Shown here piece by piece: positions 9,801 through 18,095 of a stretch of DNA of 64,000 bases. The notes beneath the pieces are model-generated. The model did no database searches. It worked only from the letters and a program-made list of their open reading frames with translations, and had not been told where the DNA came from. Origin of the DNA: Chlamydiales bacterium. Its GTDB lineage: Bacteria; Chlamydiota; Chlamydiia; Chlamydiales; JACKPQ01. Positions within the stretch are counted from its first letter, which is position 1; every line of letters starts with the position of its first letter. The position numbers and the translations under genes are program-made. The DNA is taken from NCBI GenBank assembly GCA_024233455.1, contig JACKPP010000001.1, positions 558,001-622,000 of the forward strand, in the 5' to 3' direction.

Positions 9801-10486
9801 TCTAGGTAGTGCACATCGCCAGTTGCCACATAGGGAACGCCGTAGACAGTGGATAGCTCCATCAGCTTTTCACGCACTCGCGTTTGTCCTGCAACGTAAT
9901 CTTGATACTGGGCCAAAAGCCAGCTTTCTTTAGATAAACTGCTGGTATCTTCCATGTTGTGGTTTTGAATTTCGAAGTAAAAATCCTCACCAAAAATACG
10001 GCAAAACCATTCGATTTCGTCTCTGAGGGCCTCGTCGTTTCCCTCTAGAATCAAACGTGCAATACGACTAGATAACGGCCCCGACAGGCAAATCAAACCA
10101 CCTGCATGTTGGCTCAAAACCTCTTTATCTATACGTGGAAAATAATAAAAACCTTCGACATGCGCAATCGAGGTCAACTTGCATAAATTGTGATATCCCT
10201 GCTCATTTTTGGCCAGTAGCACAATAGGTGTACCCACAGGAGTGCCCGGTGTTTTCTTTTTCACAGCGAGCGCATCTGGAGCTAGCATGATCTCACAGCC
10301 AATGATCGGTTTTATTCCTTCAGAGATGCAGGCCTTGTAAAAATCAATAGCGCCATACATATTGCCAAAATCGGTCAGCGCTAAAGCTGGCATCCCATAC
10401 CCTTTGGCGCAGGATACAAGCCCTGAAATTGAAGCTGTCGAATCTAATATCGAATATTGAGAGTGGGTGTGAAGAGAGACCCACAT
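6803..10486 (-). CDS. dnaE: DNA polymerase III alpha subunit
   Basis: This is the replicative polymerase subunit, 1227 aa, full length. It begins with the PHP domain (HTHSQYSILD) and has the class C polymerase core with GPGRGSGAGS and the catalytic PDIDVDI. The helix-hairpin-helix region follows, with a C-terminal OB-fold and tail. AAGGA about eight bases before the ATG supports the start. It lies 12 bp downstream of uhpC, so the two are probably co-transcribed. The gene order uhpC-dnaE matches C. trachomatis. Many open frames on the opposite strand here are coding shadows. Confidence 0.98.
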   Translation of the reverse strand: MWVSLHTHSQYSILDSTASISGLVSCAKGYGMPALALTDFGNMYGAIDFYKACISEGIKPIIGCEIMLAPDALAVKKKTPGTPVGTPIVLLAKNEQGYHNLCKLTSIAHVEGFYYFPRIDKEVLSQHAGGLICLSGPLSSRIARLILEGNDEALRDEIEWFCRIFGEDFYFEIQNHNMEDTSSLSKESWLLAQYQDYVAGQTRVREKLMELSTVYGVPYVATGDVHYLERDDWKAHEVLINIQSGEPCEIWERDSFGNPKAKIANPKRQVTSAHEHDFKSPEEMAKRFDQKALETSLAIAEKCALEIDFSQQFYPVFISPELEGKDYTVEERKRSAENYLQAQCEKAVLEKYTPEKLDKVRERYPDKDPLDVVKDRLAYELDIIISKGMCDYLLIVRDFIAWAKNQGIPVGPGRGSGAGSIILYLTGVTDIEPLRFSLFFERFINPERLSYPDIDVDICMERRGEVIDYTLKKYGHENVAQIITFGTMKAKMVLRDVGRVLSVPLSKVNQIAKLVPDDIGMTLEKALEVDPELRAVYASDEEAHQIIEYGKKLEGCIRSTGIHAAGLIISGDPLTDHIPVCSAKDSDILSTQYSMKPVEAVGMLKIDFLGLKTLTSIQKAVDTIKKSCGVAIDWVNLPLDDSPTFELLNHGKTTGIFQLESSGMQDLVRQLHVDKFEEIIAVGALYRPGPMEMIPSFIARKHGQEPIDYDHPWMKDILAETYGIMIYQEQVMQIAQKLAGYSLGEGDVLRKAMGKKDHVEMEKQREKFKSGALENGIDENLATQIFDKVQKFASYGFNKSHATAYGYLSYVTAFLKANYTKEWQAALMTCDIDDLTKVTKHIGEAADFGIPILAPDVNESSLEFFPTEQGIRFALAGIKGVGRGVVEAIISEREKNGLYKSLYDFLKRIDTSKVGKKVVENLIIAGCFDWTGWSRKALVGNYEPMFESAMREQKEKAKGVMELFSLIEGPDEEFTVPCDIEEELPKQEILRHEKELLGIYLSGHPMDDYREALSNIECTPLEDASQLKTGTVIKTAFILEKVVTKISKAQKKFAILTISVGMELFELPVWANQYDEKGHMLVENALMIAVLSIENNNGDVHFRLHWLDQLVGLNESILAEAEEAFKKAKSSVRAAARRATEELPKPSDPPKQRLRIVLDPQKTRLSHIVQIKNLFNVCAGPHSVQIDFKGVGHIAIDANWGVTFNSQLDRGLRQMPGFIDCGVESLT

Positions 10487-10498
10487 AAGGCTATCCTT

Positions 10499-11842
10499 TT
10501 AAGCTGTTTTAACAGGAGCATACTTGGGATGCACCTTTTTCGACCAGAGCGGAATCAGTAAAAGGACTGCAATGCCACTGCAAAGTGCTAAAGTTCCAAA
10601 AAACCCGTTCCAACCGATGTCTTGAGCAATCTTACTTAAGGGGTAGCCCGCTGATGCTGCACCAAAGTAGGCAAACCAACCGGCAAAACCGGTGGCGGTG
10701 CCGGCTGCTTTTTTATGAGAAATTTCAGCCGCTGCCATTCCAATAAGCATTTGAGGACCAAAAATAGTAAAGCCAGTCAAAAACATACAAGTAGAAGCCA
10801 AAAGCACATTACCAGATGGGACCATCCATAAAAGCCCGATTACAATGGCAACTCCAAGAGTAAAAAGCACATTAACGGGACCCCGTTTACCGGAAAAAAT
10901 TTTATCAGAGAGCCAGCCGGCGCCCAAGCTACCTAAAAACCCTCCAATCTCAAACCAAATCAAACAAAAACTGGCCATACCGATCGTAAAGCCTTTGGCC
11001 TCAACAAAATACAACAAAGTCCAATCATTCAGAGCCACGCGCACAATATATACAAAGAAGTAGGCAATAGCCAGCAGCCAAATAAAGGAGTTTTTGAGCA
11101 CGTATTTGACCAAAATCTCACGTGAAGACAACTCTTTCTCTTGATCAACATGCTCATCAGGATAATCATTCCTAAACTTTTCAATCGGCGGAAGTCCAAG
11201 TGACTGAGGTGTGTCGCGAAGCAAATAAATCAGCAAACAGCCCACCCCGATACACAGTAAGCCAGGAGTGTACATAGCAACGCGCCAGTCAAAATACTTG
11301 ACGCAAAAAGCAACAACTAAAGGGATTAAAGCCCCGCCAATATTATGCGATGTATTCCAAAAGCCCCACCACGTCCCCCGCTCTTTTTGCGAGTACCAGT
11401 GGGTTAATAGACGCGCACAAGGAGGCCACCCCCATCCTTGAAACCAACCATTCAGTCCCCAAAAAATGGCAAATAAAAAAATTGAAGACGACAGTCCGAA
11501 AAAGATATTAAAAAACCCCGTCAAAATAAGACCCACGCCCATAAAATAGCGTGGATTAGACCTATCAGCCACTACGCCGCTCACAAACTTACTCAGACCG
11601 TAAGACATGTAAAGGACACTGCCCAAAATCCCTAAATCTGTTTTAGTAAAACCCAAAGCCGTCATCATGACCGGCATGGCAAACGTAAAGCTCTTTCGCG
11701 TGAAATAAAAAAATGCATAGCCAATGTGCATTCCCAAAAAAATGCGTAAACGCCAGTATTTATAGCGCTTTTTGACTTCATCGACATCTTTAATCTCGGG
11801 AAGGTGAGGGGCAGGATTTAAAAAATTGAATAATCTTTTCAT
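10499..11842 (-). CDS. uhpC: Hexose-phosphate transporter, MFS (UhpC/GlpT type)
   Basis: This is a 12-helix major facilitator of the organophosphate:phosphate antiporter family, likely importing host glucose-6-phosphate in exchange for phosphate. Family features are YKYWRLRIFLGMHIGYAFFY in the first helix region, LGSVLYMSYGLSKFVSG and NGWFQGWGWPPCARLLTHWY, then WGFWNTSHNIGGA. The open frame extends upstream to 11920, but ATG 11842 gives MKRLFNFLNPAPHLPEI, a normal cytosolic N-terminus for this family, so I start there; no clear ribosome-binding site helps. Chlamydiae take glucose-6-phosphate from the host by this route. Confidence 0.92.
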   Translation of the reverse strand: MKRLFNFLNPAPHLPEIKDVDEVKKRYKYWRLRIFLGMHIGYAFFYFTRKSFTFAMPVMMTALGFTKTDLGILGSVLYMSYGLSKFVSGVVADRSNPRYFMGVGLILTGFFNIFFGLSSSIFLFAIFWGLNGWFQGWGWPPCARLLTHWYSQKERGTWWGFWNTSHNIGGALIPLVVAFCVKYFDWRVAMYTPGLLCIGVGCLLIYLLRDTPQSLGLPPIEKFRNDYPDEHVDQEKELSSREILVKYVLKNSFIWLLAIAYFFVYIVRVALNDWTLLYFVEAKGFTIGMASFCLIWFEIGGFLGSLGAGWLSDKIFSGKRGPVNVLFTLGVAIVIGLLWMVPSGNVLLASTCMFLTGFTIFGPQMLIGMAAAEISHKKAAGTATGFAGWFAYFGAASAGYPLSKIAQDIGWNGFFGTLALCSGIAVLLLIPLWSKKVHPKYAPVKTA

Positions 11843-11931
11843 CAAATAAAAATTGTATTGACCTCTGGTGTTTACATCGGGCATGGTTCCGGTAAAGTAC
11901 AACACTAGCACAAACCCCACTTTTTTGGAAA

Positions 11932-12519
11932 ATGCCAGACGATTTCTTTACACCTATACGTCCAACTGATCCATCTGATCAAAGCCGCATACCCATCCCT
12001 CCCATTGAGGCGGATAAACAGGGAAAAGGCCCTACCTTTGACCTGGATCAAGATGACCCAAGACGTCAAAACCTCCTTTACGGAAGTCTGGTTCTTTTTT
12101 TCAAAAAAATGTTTACAACCGCGCTCTTTTCTCGTACCAACCGAGGATCAAAATCTGAAATCGAAGTGGCCCAAGCCATCCGCACCATCAAAGACCTGCT
12201 TACAGCGCTTAAAACCTGCGACCAGACTGATAACCCCCACTACGCCCAACATCTTTCAGATGCATGGCATACCCTTTTAGGTGCGCCACCAAAAACTCCG
12301 GTCGAGCCCTTCATCCAACTAGCCAATACCTATCCATCCGGAGAAGCCCACTCCCTTGGATTCTACCTCACCCACTACGCTGGCGACCACTGGCTTCCCT
12401 TTCCGTTCTTAGAAATTCTAAAAAAGCTGCATCAAGGGTACGTTCTACGGAAAAGCCACAGCGAGCTATCACATATGCTAGCCCTCATCGACGAGGCCTG
12501 TTCTTATTTTTCTCTTTAA
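11932..12519 (+). CDS. Hypothetical protein, Pro-rich N-terminus
   Basis: I do not recognise this 195-aa protein. Residues 1-40 are acidic and proline-rich and look disordered (PIRPTDPSDQ, IPIPPIEADK). A short hydrophobic patch follows (LLYGSLVLFF) and then a helical domain with aromatic residues near YAGDHWLPFPFLEILKKL. It has no signal peptide. It is divergent from uhpC and upstream of the exported methyltransferase, with a 44-bp gap, so it may share a transcript with that gene. A disordered N-terminus would fit a type III substrate, but nothing shows this directly. Confidence 0.7.
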   Translation: MPDDFFTPIRPTDPSDQSRIPIPPIEADKQGKGPTFDLDQDDPRRQNLLYGSLVLFFKKMFTTALFSRTNRGSKSEIEVAQAIRTIKDLLTALKTCDQTDNPHYAQHLSDAWHTLLGAPPKTPVEPFIQLANTYPSGEAHSLGFYLTHYAGDHWLPFPFLEILKKLHQGYVLRKSHSELSHMLALIDEACSYFSL

Positions 12520-12563
12520 ATAAATTCCTGATCGTTCCAGAATGGCCATTTTTGGAGGTTATC

Positions 12564-13391
12564 ATGAAAAAGTATCTTATGTTTCTTTTGATCCCTATCG
12601 GATTGTTCGCCAACAGCATCATGTCAAATGAGAGTGACTACTTAGACATTTGCAAAAGAGCTGCCGCAAATCCTGCTGTCTTCAGTTCATTCAGACGGCA
12701 TAAAGCTATTATTAGAGGGATTGAGGGTCTATCGCCTGCACGGGGGCTTGCCTGTATCAAGAAAATACCGCAAGACTATCTAAGCCGGCTAAAGGAACTA
12801 GATGTTTATGATGCTCTTGGAAACAGCAAAAGACACTTTTACCAAGGAATTGGCAATTACTCACCTTGTACTTTACGTTACGTAATGGTTTTGGCTAATC
12901 TCAAAAAACGCTTTGGTCCTTTAGACAATCTGCGTGTGGTCGAAATTGGAGGTGGATTTGGAGGCCTTTGCGCGGTCATGTCAACTTTAGAATCAAAAGC
13001 ACATTATACATTAATTGACTTACCATGTGTTTTGGATCTGGCCAAAGTATTTTTAGACAAACTCAATATTCAAAACGTTTCGTATATACGTCATGATCAG
13101 CTTCAGCAAGTTGGACAATACGATCTACTAATTAGCAACTACGCCTTTTCAGAAATCGAAGCCAAGTACCAGCTGGAATACTTGGAAAAAGTCATCAAGC
13201 ACGTCCCTAGAGGCTTTATGACAATAAACTTTACAGGGAAACTTTTTGGAATCAAATCGCTAACCAGACACGAAATCAAAAATTTTCTTGAAAAAGCAGG
13301 TCATAAAGTCGTCATCGAAAACGAATTGACGCAGACTACTCCGCGGAATACTAATATTTTAATGACCTGGGGCAACGATTTACAAAAATAA
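12564..13391 (+). CDS. Exported putative sugar O-methyltransferase
   Basis: The SAM-binding motif I is VVEIGGGFGG, followed by an acidic residue in YTLIDLPCVLDLAKVFL and by YDLLISNYAFSEI. This pattern is typical of 'putative sugar O-methyltransferase' proteins. The N-terminus is a signal peptide (MKKYLMFLLIPIGLFA, then NS). The start is ATG 12564, with GGAGG five bases upstream; the longer open frame from 12264 runs across the preceding gene and is not used. SAM is absent from the periplasm, so an exported methyltransferase either works inside the host or has an uncleaved anchor. It ends 24 bp before hisS. Confidence 0.72.
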   Translation: MKKYLMFLLIPIGLFANSIMSNESDYLDICKRAAANPAVFSSFRRHKAIIRGIEGLSPARGLACIKKIPQDYLSRLKELDVYDALGNSKRHFYQGIGNYSPCTLRYVMVLANLKKRFGPLDNLRVVEIGGGFGGLCAVMSTLESKAHYTLIDLPCVLDLAKVFLDKLNIQNVSYIRHDQLQQVGQYDLLISNYAFSEIEAKYQLEYLEKVIKHVPRGFMTINFTGKLFGIKSLTRHEIKNFLEKAGHKVVIENELTQTTPRNTNILMTWGNDLQK

Positions 13392-13408
13392 CTCATAAGG
13401 CTTATACT
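13379..13408 (+). promoter_or_regulatory. Predicted sigma70-type promoter of hisS
   Basis: TTTACA (13379-13384) and TATACT (13403-13408) are spaced by 18 bases. The ATG of hisS follows only seven bases after the -10, and no Shine-Dalgarno lies between. The transcript would therefore be leaderless or almost so. The -35 lies inside the end of the methyltransferase gene. Confidence 0.5.
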
Positions 13409-13415
13409 GCTCTTC

Positions 13416-14711
13416 ATGCGCTACTCCATCCCCAAAGGATTGTTTGATATCGTTCCTGAAGAGCCAAAAGCTGAAAATGCTTGGAGATGTTCTCATCGAT
13501 GGCAATACCTTGAAGACCAAATTCACAAATTAGCGCAAGATTTTGGCTTCTCCGAAATCCGCACGCCGATTTTTGAGCGCACCGAGCTATTTGTGCGAGG
13601 CGTGGGGGAATCATCTGATATCGTATCGAAAGAAATGTACACTTTTGATGACAAAGCGGATCGAAGCATGAGTTTGCGCCCTGAGGGGACAGCGCCGGTC
13701 ATCCGCAGCTTTATTGAAAATGGATTGCACCAGCTGGGGTCCCTTCAAAAGTTCTACTACGTTGGTCCCTTTTTTCGCTACGATAGGCCCCAGGCGGGGC
13801 GCTATCGCCAATTTCACCAGTTTGGTGTAGAGGCCATTGGCAACGGAACGCCTGATCAGGACGTGGAAATCATAGCCATGCTCCACGAACTATTCACGCG
13901 CCTTGGGCTTAAAGAATGGACCCTTCTGCTCAACTCAGTTGGTGATAGCACCTGCCGAGAGAGTTACCGCGCGGCCCTAAAAGACTTTTTAAAACCCCAC
14001 TTCCACGCTCTTTCTGATGACAGTAAAATGCGCTTTGAAAAAAACCCCTTACGCATTCTCGACACCAAAGACAAAAATGAACGCCACCTGCTGCAAAACG
14101 CTCCTTCCATTCACGACTTCTTAAGTCCAAAATCTAAACACCATTTCGACACTGTATGCCAGCGCTTAAAAGCACTGGCCATTCCCTACACCCTGCAGCC
14201 AAGCCTTGTACGCGGTTTAGATTACTACAACGAAACCGTCTTCGAATTCACCTCTTCTAGCCTAGGCGCCCAAAATTCAACTAGCGGCGGTGGACGTTAC
14301 GATGGACTTATTAGCGAACTTGGAGGCCCGGACCTGCCTTCAACGGGCTTTTCAGTAGGCATGGAACGTTTGCTTATTACTATGGAAGCGCAAAATTGTC
14401 CCTTTCCAAAACCGCCGACTCCTTTCATCTACTTCGTTCCTCTCGGTGAAAACGCCTATTCAAAGTGCTTTGAACTGACGCATTTACTCAGACAAAACCG
14501 CATTCCAACCGATTTAGCGCCAGCCGCACGTAAGGTGCAAAAAGGGATCCAGCAAGCTGAAAAACGCCTTGCCTCCTACGTCATCGTTCTTGGAGATGAC
14601 GAGCTTCAAAACGATCGAATTCAACTAAAACACCTTGAGACCCGCAAGGAAACAGCTATTGCAACTTGCGATCTCCTTCAACTAGCTAGGCAACTCTATG
14701 CAAACTCTTGA
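13416..14711 (+). CDS. hisS: Histidyl-tRNA synthetase
   Basis: This class II synthetase of 431 aa charges tRNA-His. Motif 1 is around FSEIRTPIFERTELF, motif 2 is SLRPEGTAPVIRS together with FRYDRPQAGRYRQFHQFG, and the histidine-specific segment is LVRGLDYYNETVFE. Motif 3 is STGFSVGMERL. The anticodon-binding domain occupies the last 90 residues. It overlaps aspS by 14 bp and the pair is followed by mip, the same order as in C. trachomatis. Confidence 0.97.
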   Translation: MRYSIPKGLFDIVPEEPKAENAWRCSHRWQYLEDQIHKLAQDFGFSEIRTPIFERTELFVRGVGESSDIVSKEMYTFDDKADRSMSLRPEGTAPVIRSFIENGLHQLGSLQKFYYVGPFFRYDRPQAGRYRQFHQFGVEAIGNGTPDQDVEIIAMLHELFTRLGLKEWTLLLNSVGDSTCRESYRAALKDFLKPHFHALSDDSKMRFEKNPLRILDTKDKNERHLLQNAPSIHDFLSPKSKHHFDTVCQRLKALAIPYTLQPSLVRGLDYYNETVFEFTSSSLGAQNSTSGGGRYDGLISELGGPDLPSTGFSVGMERLLITMEAQNCPFPKPPTPFIYFVPLGENAYSKCFELTHLLRQNRIPTDLAPAARKVQKGIQQAEKRLASYVIVLGDDELQNDRIQLKHLETRKETAIATCDLLQLARQLYANS

Positions 14712-16467
14712 CTACCTACGCAGCCATAATTGCGGCGAGCTAAACATCCACCATATCGAAAAAGAGATCACCTTATCTGGGTGGGTGCAAAAAAGAAGAG
14801 ACCTCGGACACCTCATTTTCATTGACCTGCGCGACCGGTACGGCATCACCCAGCTGGTATTCAATGCTGATCAAAATCCTGTGCTGCATAAAAAAGCAGC
14901 AGCTTTGCGCTCTGAGTTCGTAGTTTCCATTTCAGGAACGGTTATCGAAAGAGAAGTCAAAAATCCCAAAATGGCCACTGGAGAAATTGAAATCCAAGTC
15001 AAAGACATGCAAATTTTATCAGAGGCTCAAACACCTCCTTTTGCTATCAACGACGAAAATTTAGATGTGCAGGAGACGCATCGTCTCAAATACCGCTTTT
15101 TAGACATCCGCAGCCACAAACTACAGCGCAACCTTATCTTACGCCATAAGGCTATGCTCCACGTGCGCAATTTTATGGACCGGCAACATTTTATTGAAGT
15201 CACTACACCCATCCTTGGCAAATCCACCCCCGAAGGTGCCCGAGACTATCTCGTCCCCTCGAGAATCTATCCCGGCAGCTTTTACGCGCTTCCTCAGTCA
15301 CCTCAAATCTTCAAACAGCTGTTAATGGTTGGAGGCATGGATCGATACTTTCAGTTTGCAACCTGCTTTCGAGATGAAGATCTTAGGTCTGATCGTCAGC
15401 CGGAATTCATGCAAATTGACATCGAGATGAGTTTTGGAAAAAGACAAAATATCATGCAAATAGCCGAGGGCATTTGCAGAACCATCTTCTCGTCATGCCG
15501 CGAAATAGAACTCCCTGACACCTTCCCCGTGATGACGCATTTAGACGCTATGGAATACTACGGGACAGACCGTCCTGACACCCGCTTTGAAATGCGGCTG
15601 ATCCGTTTAGACAAAATAGCCATGCGCTCAGAATTTGAAGTCTTTAAAACCCAGCTAAAGCAAGGTGGCTGTATCAAAGCCCTATGCGTTAAAGGAGGAG
15701 CGGACCTCTCTAGAAAAGAGATCGATCGGTACACAGCTTTCGTCTCCGACTTTGGCCTAAAAGGGCTAGGCTGGATGAAATGTACAGAAGAAGGACTCAC
15801 CTCTAACATCGCCAAATTCTTCTCTTCAGAGCTCCTAGCTGAGATCCAAGCTGCGGTTTTTGCCAAAGATGGGGATCTCCTGTTCTTTGCAGCGGAAAAC
15901 GAACGGGTGGTCAACCAATCCCTCGACCACTTAAGACGTCAAATCGCCAAAGATCGCCATCTAATTCATCCAGAAGCCCTTAGCTTTACCTGGGTGCTTG
16001 ATTTTCCTCTTTTTGCCTGGGACGAAAACGAGCAGCGTATAGCATCTGAACATCACCCTTTTACCGCGCCTCACCCTGAAGATCTGGCATACTTACAATC
16101 TGATCCACTCAAGGTGCGCTCTTTGGCATATGACTTAGTTCTAAATGGTTATGAAATTGCTGGAGGATCGCAGCGGATTCACGACTCCCAACTTCAGCAT
16201 CAAATCTTTAGCTTGCTCCAACTATCACAGCTCGACATCGAAGAAAAATTTGGCTTCTTTGTGGAGGCCTTGCAATACGGCACTCCCCCACATCTGGGTA
16301 TTGCCTTTGGTTTTGATCGAATCATGATGATGATTTGCCAAACCGACAACATTCGCGACGTCATCGCCTTTCCCAAAACGATTAAAGCCGCTGATCTTAT
16401 GTCTCAGGCTCCCTCCAAAGTCGCTCAAAACCAGCTCAACGACCTAATGATCAAGGTCATTGAATAA
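14698..16467 (+). CDS. aspS: Aspartyl-tRNA synthetase (bacterial type)
   Basis: At 589 aa this is the long bacterial form with the GAD insertion domain. The N-terminal OB-fold shows GWVQKRRDLGHLIFIDLRD. Motif 2 is FRDEDLRSDRQPEFMQID, and motif 3 is IAFGFDRIMMMI near the C-terminus. Chlamydial AspRS is thought to be non-discriminating and to work with GatCAB to make Asn-tRNA; that amidotransferase is not in this window. It starts inside the end of hisS (14-bp overlap). Confidence 0.97.
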   Translation: MQTLDYLRSHNCGELNIHHIEKEITLSGWVQKRRDLGHLIFIDLRDRYGITQLVFNADQNPVLHKKAAALRSEFVVSISGTVIEREVKNPKMATGEIEIQVKDMQILSEAQTPPFAINDENLDVQETHRLKYRFLDIRSHKLQRNLILRHKAMLHVRNFMDRQHFIEVTTPILGKSTPEGARDYLVPSRIYPGSFYALPQSPQIFKQLLMVGGMDRYFQFATCFRDEDLRSDRQPEFMQIDIEMSFGKRQNIMQIAEGICRTIFSSCREIELPDTFPVMTHLDAMEYYGTDRPDTRFEMRLIRLDKIAMRSEFEVFKTQLKQGGCIKALCVKGGADLSRKEIDRYTAFVSDFGLKGLGWMKCTEEGLTSNIAKFFSSELLAEIQAAVFAKDGDLLFFAAENERVVNQSLDHLRRQIAKDRHLIHPEALSFTWVLDFPLFAWDENEQRIASEHHPFTAPHPEDLAYLQSDPLKVRSLAYDLVLNGYEIAGGSQRIHDSQLQHQIFSLLQLSQLDIEEKFGFFVEALQYGTPPHLGIAFGFDRIMMMICQTDNIRDVIAFPKTIKAADLMSQAPSKVAQNQLNDLMIKVIE

Positions 16468-16534
16468 CTATTTGCAAAAATAATTGAAACCGGGTAGTCT
16501 TGGTTCAAGATATTATATAACGGAGCCACTTATT

Positions 16535-17287
16535 ATGAAAAAAATGCTTATCGGTCTCTTCAGTCTAGCTGCTTCCATGAGTCTTCTAGCTGATGAAGCC
16601 AAAGAAGAAAAACCTGACCTGGCAAAGCTATCTGAGGCTTTCGGACATATGATTGGGCAGAACCTGGACTCCTTGGGTTTCGATTTTGATATGGATCAGG
16701 TGCTAAAAGGCCTAAAAGACTCCATCGCCGGGATAGAATCCCCGCTCTCCGAAGCTGAAACAGTTCAAGCTATTACCGCAATTCAAGAAGAAGAATTCAA
16801 AAACCAATCAGATAAAAACCTTGTCGCTGCTGAAGACTTCTTAGCGAGCAATGCTCAAAACAAGGATGTTATTGAAATTGAAGAACAAAAGCTCCAGTAC
16901 AAAATTCTAGAAGAAGGCACCGGCGCAGAAGTCCAACCCCACTTTAGTCCTCTTATCCGATACACTGGTCGTTTTATCGATGGCAAAGAATTTGGAGCAT
17001 CTCAGGAAGATGAGCCTATTGCTCTCGATGAAACCATTCCCGGTTTTTCCAAAGGATTAATTGGAATGAAGGAAGGGGAAAAACGCACCCTTTATATCCA
17101 TCCCGATCTTGGTTACGGCATGCAGGGTTTTCTGCCGCCTAACTCTTTGCTTGTCTTTGACATCGAGCTTGTTAAAGCAAACGCTCCACAAACAGAAGAG
17201 ACTCTCTCAACTAACCCATCCGAATCAGGAAGTGATGAAATCGCCCTTCCAGATTTTGATGAGCACCAACTGCCTGCAGTAAGATAA
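16535..17287 (+). CDS. mip: FKBP-type peptidyl-prolyl isomerase, Mip-like
   Basis: Residues 1-20 form a signal peptide (MKKMLIGLFSLAASMSLLA). An N-terminal helical dimerisation region follows (AFGHMIGQNLDSLGFDFD), then an FKBP domain with PLIRYTGRFIDGKEFGAS, IPGFSKGLIGMKEGEKR and LYIHPDLGYG. This is the Mip/FkpA layout: a periplasmic or surface prolyl isomerase and folding helper. ATG 16535 is preferred over the upstream GTG/ATG options because it starts the signal peptide and CGGAG stands before it. The acidic C-terminal tail of about 35 residues is longer than usual. A clear terminator follows. Confidence 0.93.
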   Translation: MKKMLIGLFSLAASMSLLADEAKEEKPDLAKLSEAFGHMIGQNLDSLGFDFDMDQVLKGLKDSIAGIESPLSEAETVQAITAIQEEEFKNQSDKNLVAAEDFLASNAQNKDVIEIEEQKLQYKILEEGTGAEVQPHFSPLIRYTGRFIDGKEFGASQEDEPIALDETIPGFSKGLIGMKEGEKRTLYIHPDLGYGMQGFLPPNSLLVFDIELVKANAPQTEETLSTNPSESGSDEIALPDFDEHQLPAVR

Positions 17288-17300
17288 TACTGCAGTTTTT

Positions 17301-17328
17301 CCCCCTGGCCTCCATAGCCAGGGGTCGC
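17301..17328 (+). terminator. Intrinsic terminator after mip
   Basis: CCCCTGGC (17301-17308) pairs exactly with GCCAGGGG (17316-17323) around a 7-base loop. The GC-rich 8-bp stem is followed by TCGCTTTT. It lies 14 bases after the mip stop codon and closes the hisS-aspS-mip run. Confidence 0.8.
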
Positions 17329-17431
17329 TTTTGTAGACAAAAACAAGTATGAGGGCATTTTAGCTCTTCAATACAAACATTCTTACAGCCTCTACCAAAG
17401 CAGTAACCCCTTTAAAGTCCTTCAGCGACCT

Positions 17432-17460
17432 TTGACTCTATGAACGCAAAATAGTATAAT
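17432..17460 (+). promoter_or_regulatory. Strong sigma70-type promoter of trmL
   Basis: TTGACT (17432-17437) and a perfect TATAAT (17455-17460) are separated by exactly 17 bases. Transcription would begin near 17467. An 8-codon mini-frame (ATG 17467, stop at 17491-17493) runs into the trmL start codon. Confidence 0.75.
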
Positions 17461-17489
17461 GGCCGCATGATTATGAGTGCGGGTTTAAT

Positions 17490-17954
17490 ATGAGAATTAT
17501 TCTATTTGAGCCAAAAATACCACCAAACACTGGCAATATTGTCAGAACTTGCAAGGTGACTGGATGCAATTTAGTGCTGATTAATCCGGGGTTTGAAACG
17601 GATAACCGCATGCTAAAACGAGCCGGTTTAGACTACTGGGACGGTGTCGATGTACTAGTTGCCAACGAGCTTGAGCCCTTCTTACACGATAACTTCTATT
17701 TCTTTTCTAGCAAAACAACTCGCCTTTACACTGAAGTCAACTATTGCGCAGATGCCTGCCTTATTTTCGGATCAGAAGTAGAGGGCCTACCCGAAAAGTA
17801 CCACCAGGAATACCCCGAAAAATTCGTGAAAATCCCCATGATTGACGGTGTTAGATGCTTAAATCTAGCAACTTCTGTCGGAATTGCTGTTTATGAAGCC
17901 TGGCGACAAATCGGATTTACGCCGACGCATCAGTCTTTAACTGCTTCTATCTAA
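17490..17954 (+). CDS. trmL: tRNA (cytidine/uridine-34-2'-O)-methyltransferase TrmL (SpoU family)
   Basis: This is a short SPOUT-class enzyme (154 aa) that methylates the wobble ribose of some tRNA-Leu species. The family signatures are PPNTGNIVRTC at the start, LIFGSEVEGLPEKY in the middle, and the knot motif VKIPMIDGVRCLNLATSVGIAVYE at the end, split here by a hydrophilic insertion-free loop. Length and start match the family. It has its own strong promoter and stands alone between mip and the ATPase gene; in C. trachomatis the corresponding spoU also lies between mip and trxA. Confidence 0.94.
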   Translation: MRIILFEPKIPPNTGNIVRTCKVTGCNLVLINPGFETDNRMLKRAGLDYWDGVDVLVANELEPFLHDNFYFFSSKTTRLYTEVNYCADACLIFGSEVEGLPEKYHQEYPEKFVKIPMIDGVRCLNLATSVGIAVYEAWRQIGFTPTHQSLTASI

Positions 17955-17984
17955 ATAGATTAAATCTGATAAACTCATCATAAC

Positions 17985-18059
17985 GTACATATTATTGATA
18001 TAATTGTACATTTGCATGACAGAAATAGTGATTTTTTGCGCAGCTTCTGTACAAATTAT
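17985..18059. promoter_or_regulatory. Inverted-repeat cluster upstream of the DUF4143 ATPase
   Basis: GTACATATTAT (17985-17995) and ATAATTGTAC (18000-18009) form an almost perfect palindrome. A further TGTACAAATTAT (18048-18059) repeats the same half-site in inverse orientation. These TGTAC half-sites in the 141-bp leader of the ATPase gene could be an operator. No binding protein is evident. Confidence 0.4.
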
Positions 18060-18095
18060 GCTTACTTTTATAGGATCTAACACAAGAAGGCAGCC

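Noticed and set aside
12264..12563. N-terminal extension of the methyltransferase frame
   Set aside because: It overlaps the preceding gene, encodes nothing recognisable and lacks a ribosome-binding site; the internal ATG has GGAGG and a signal peptide.
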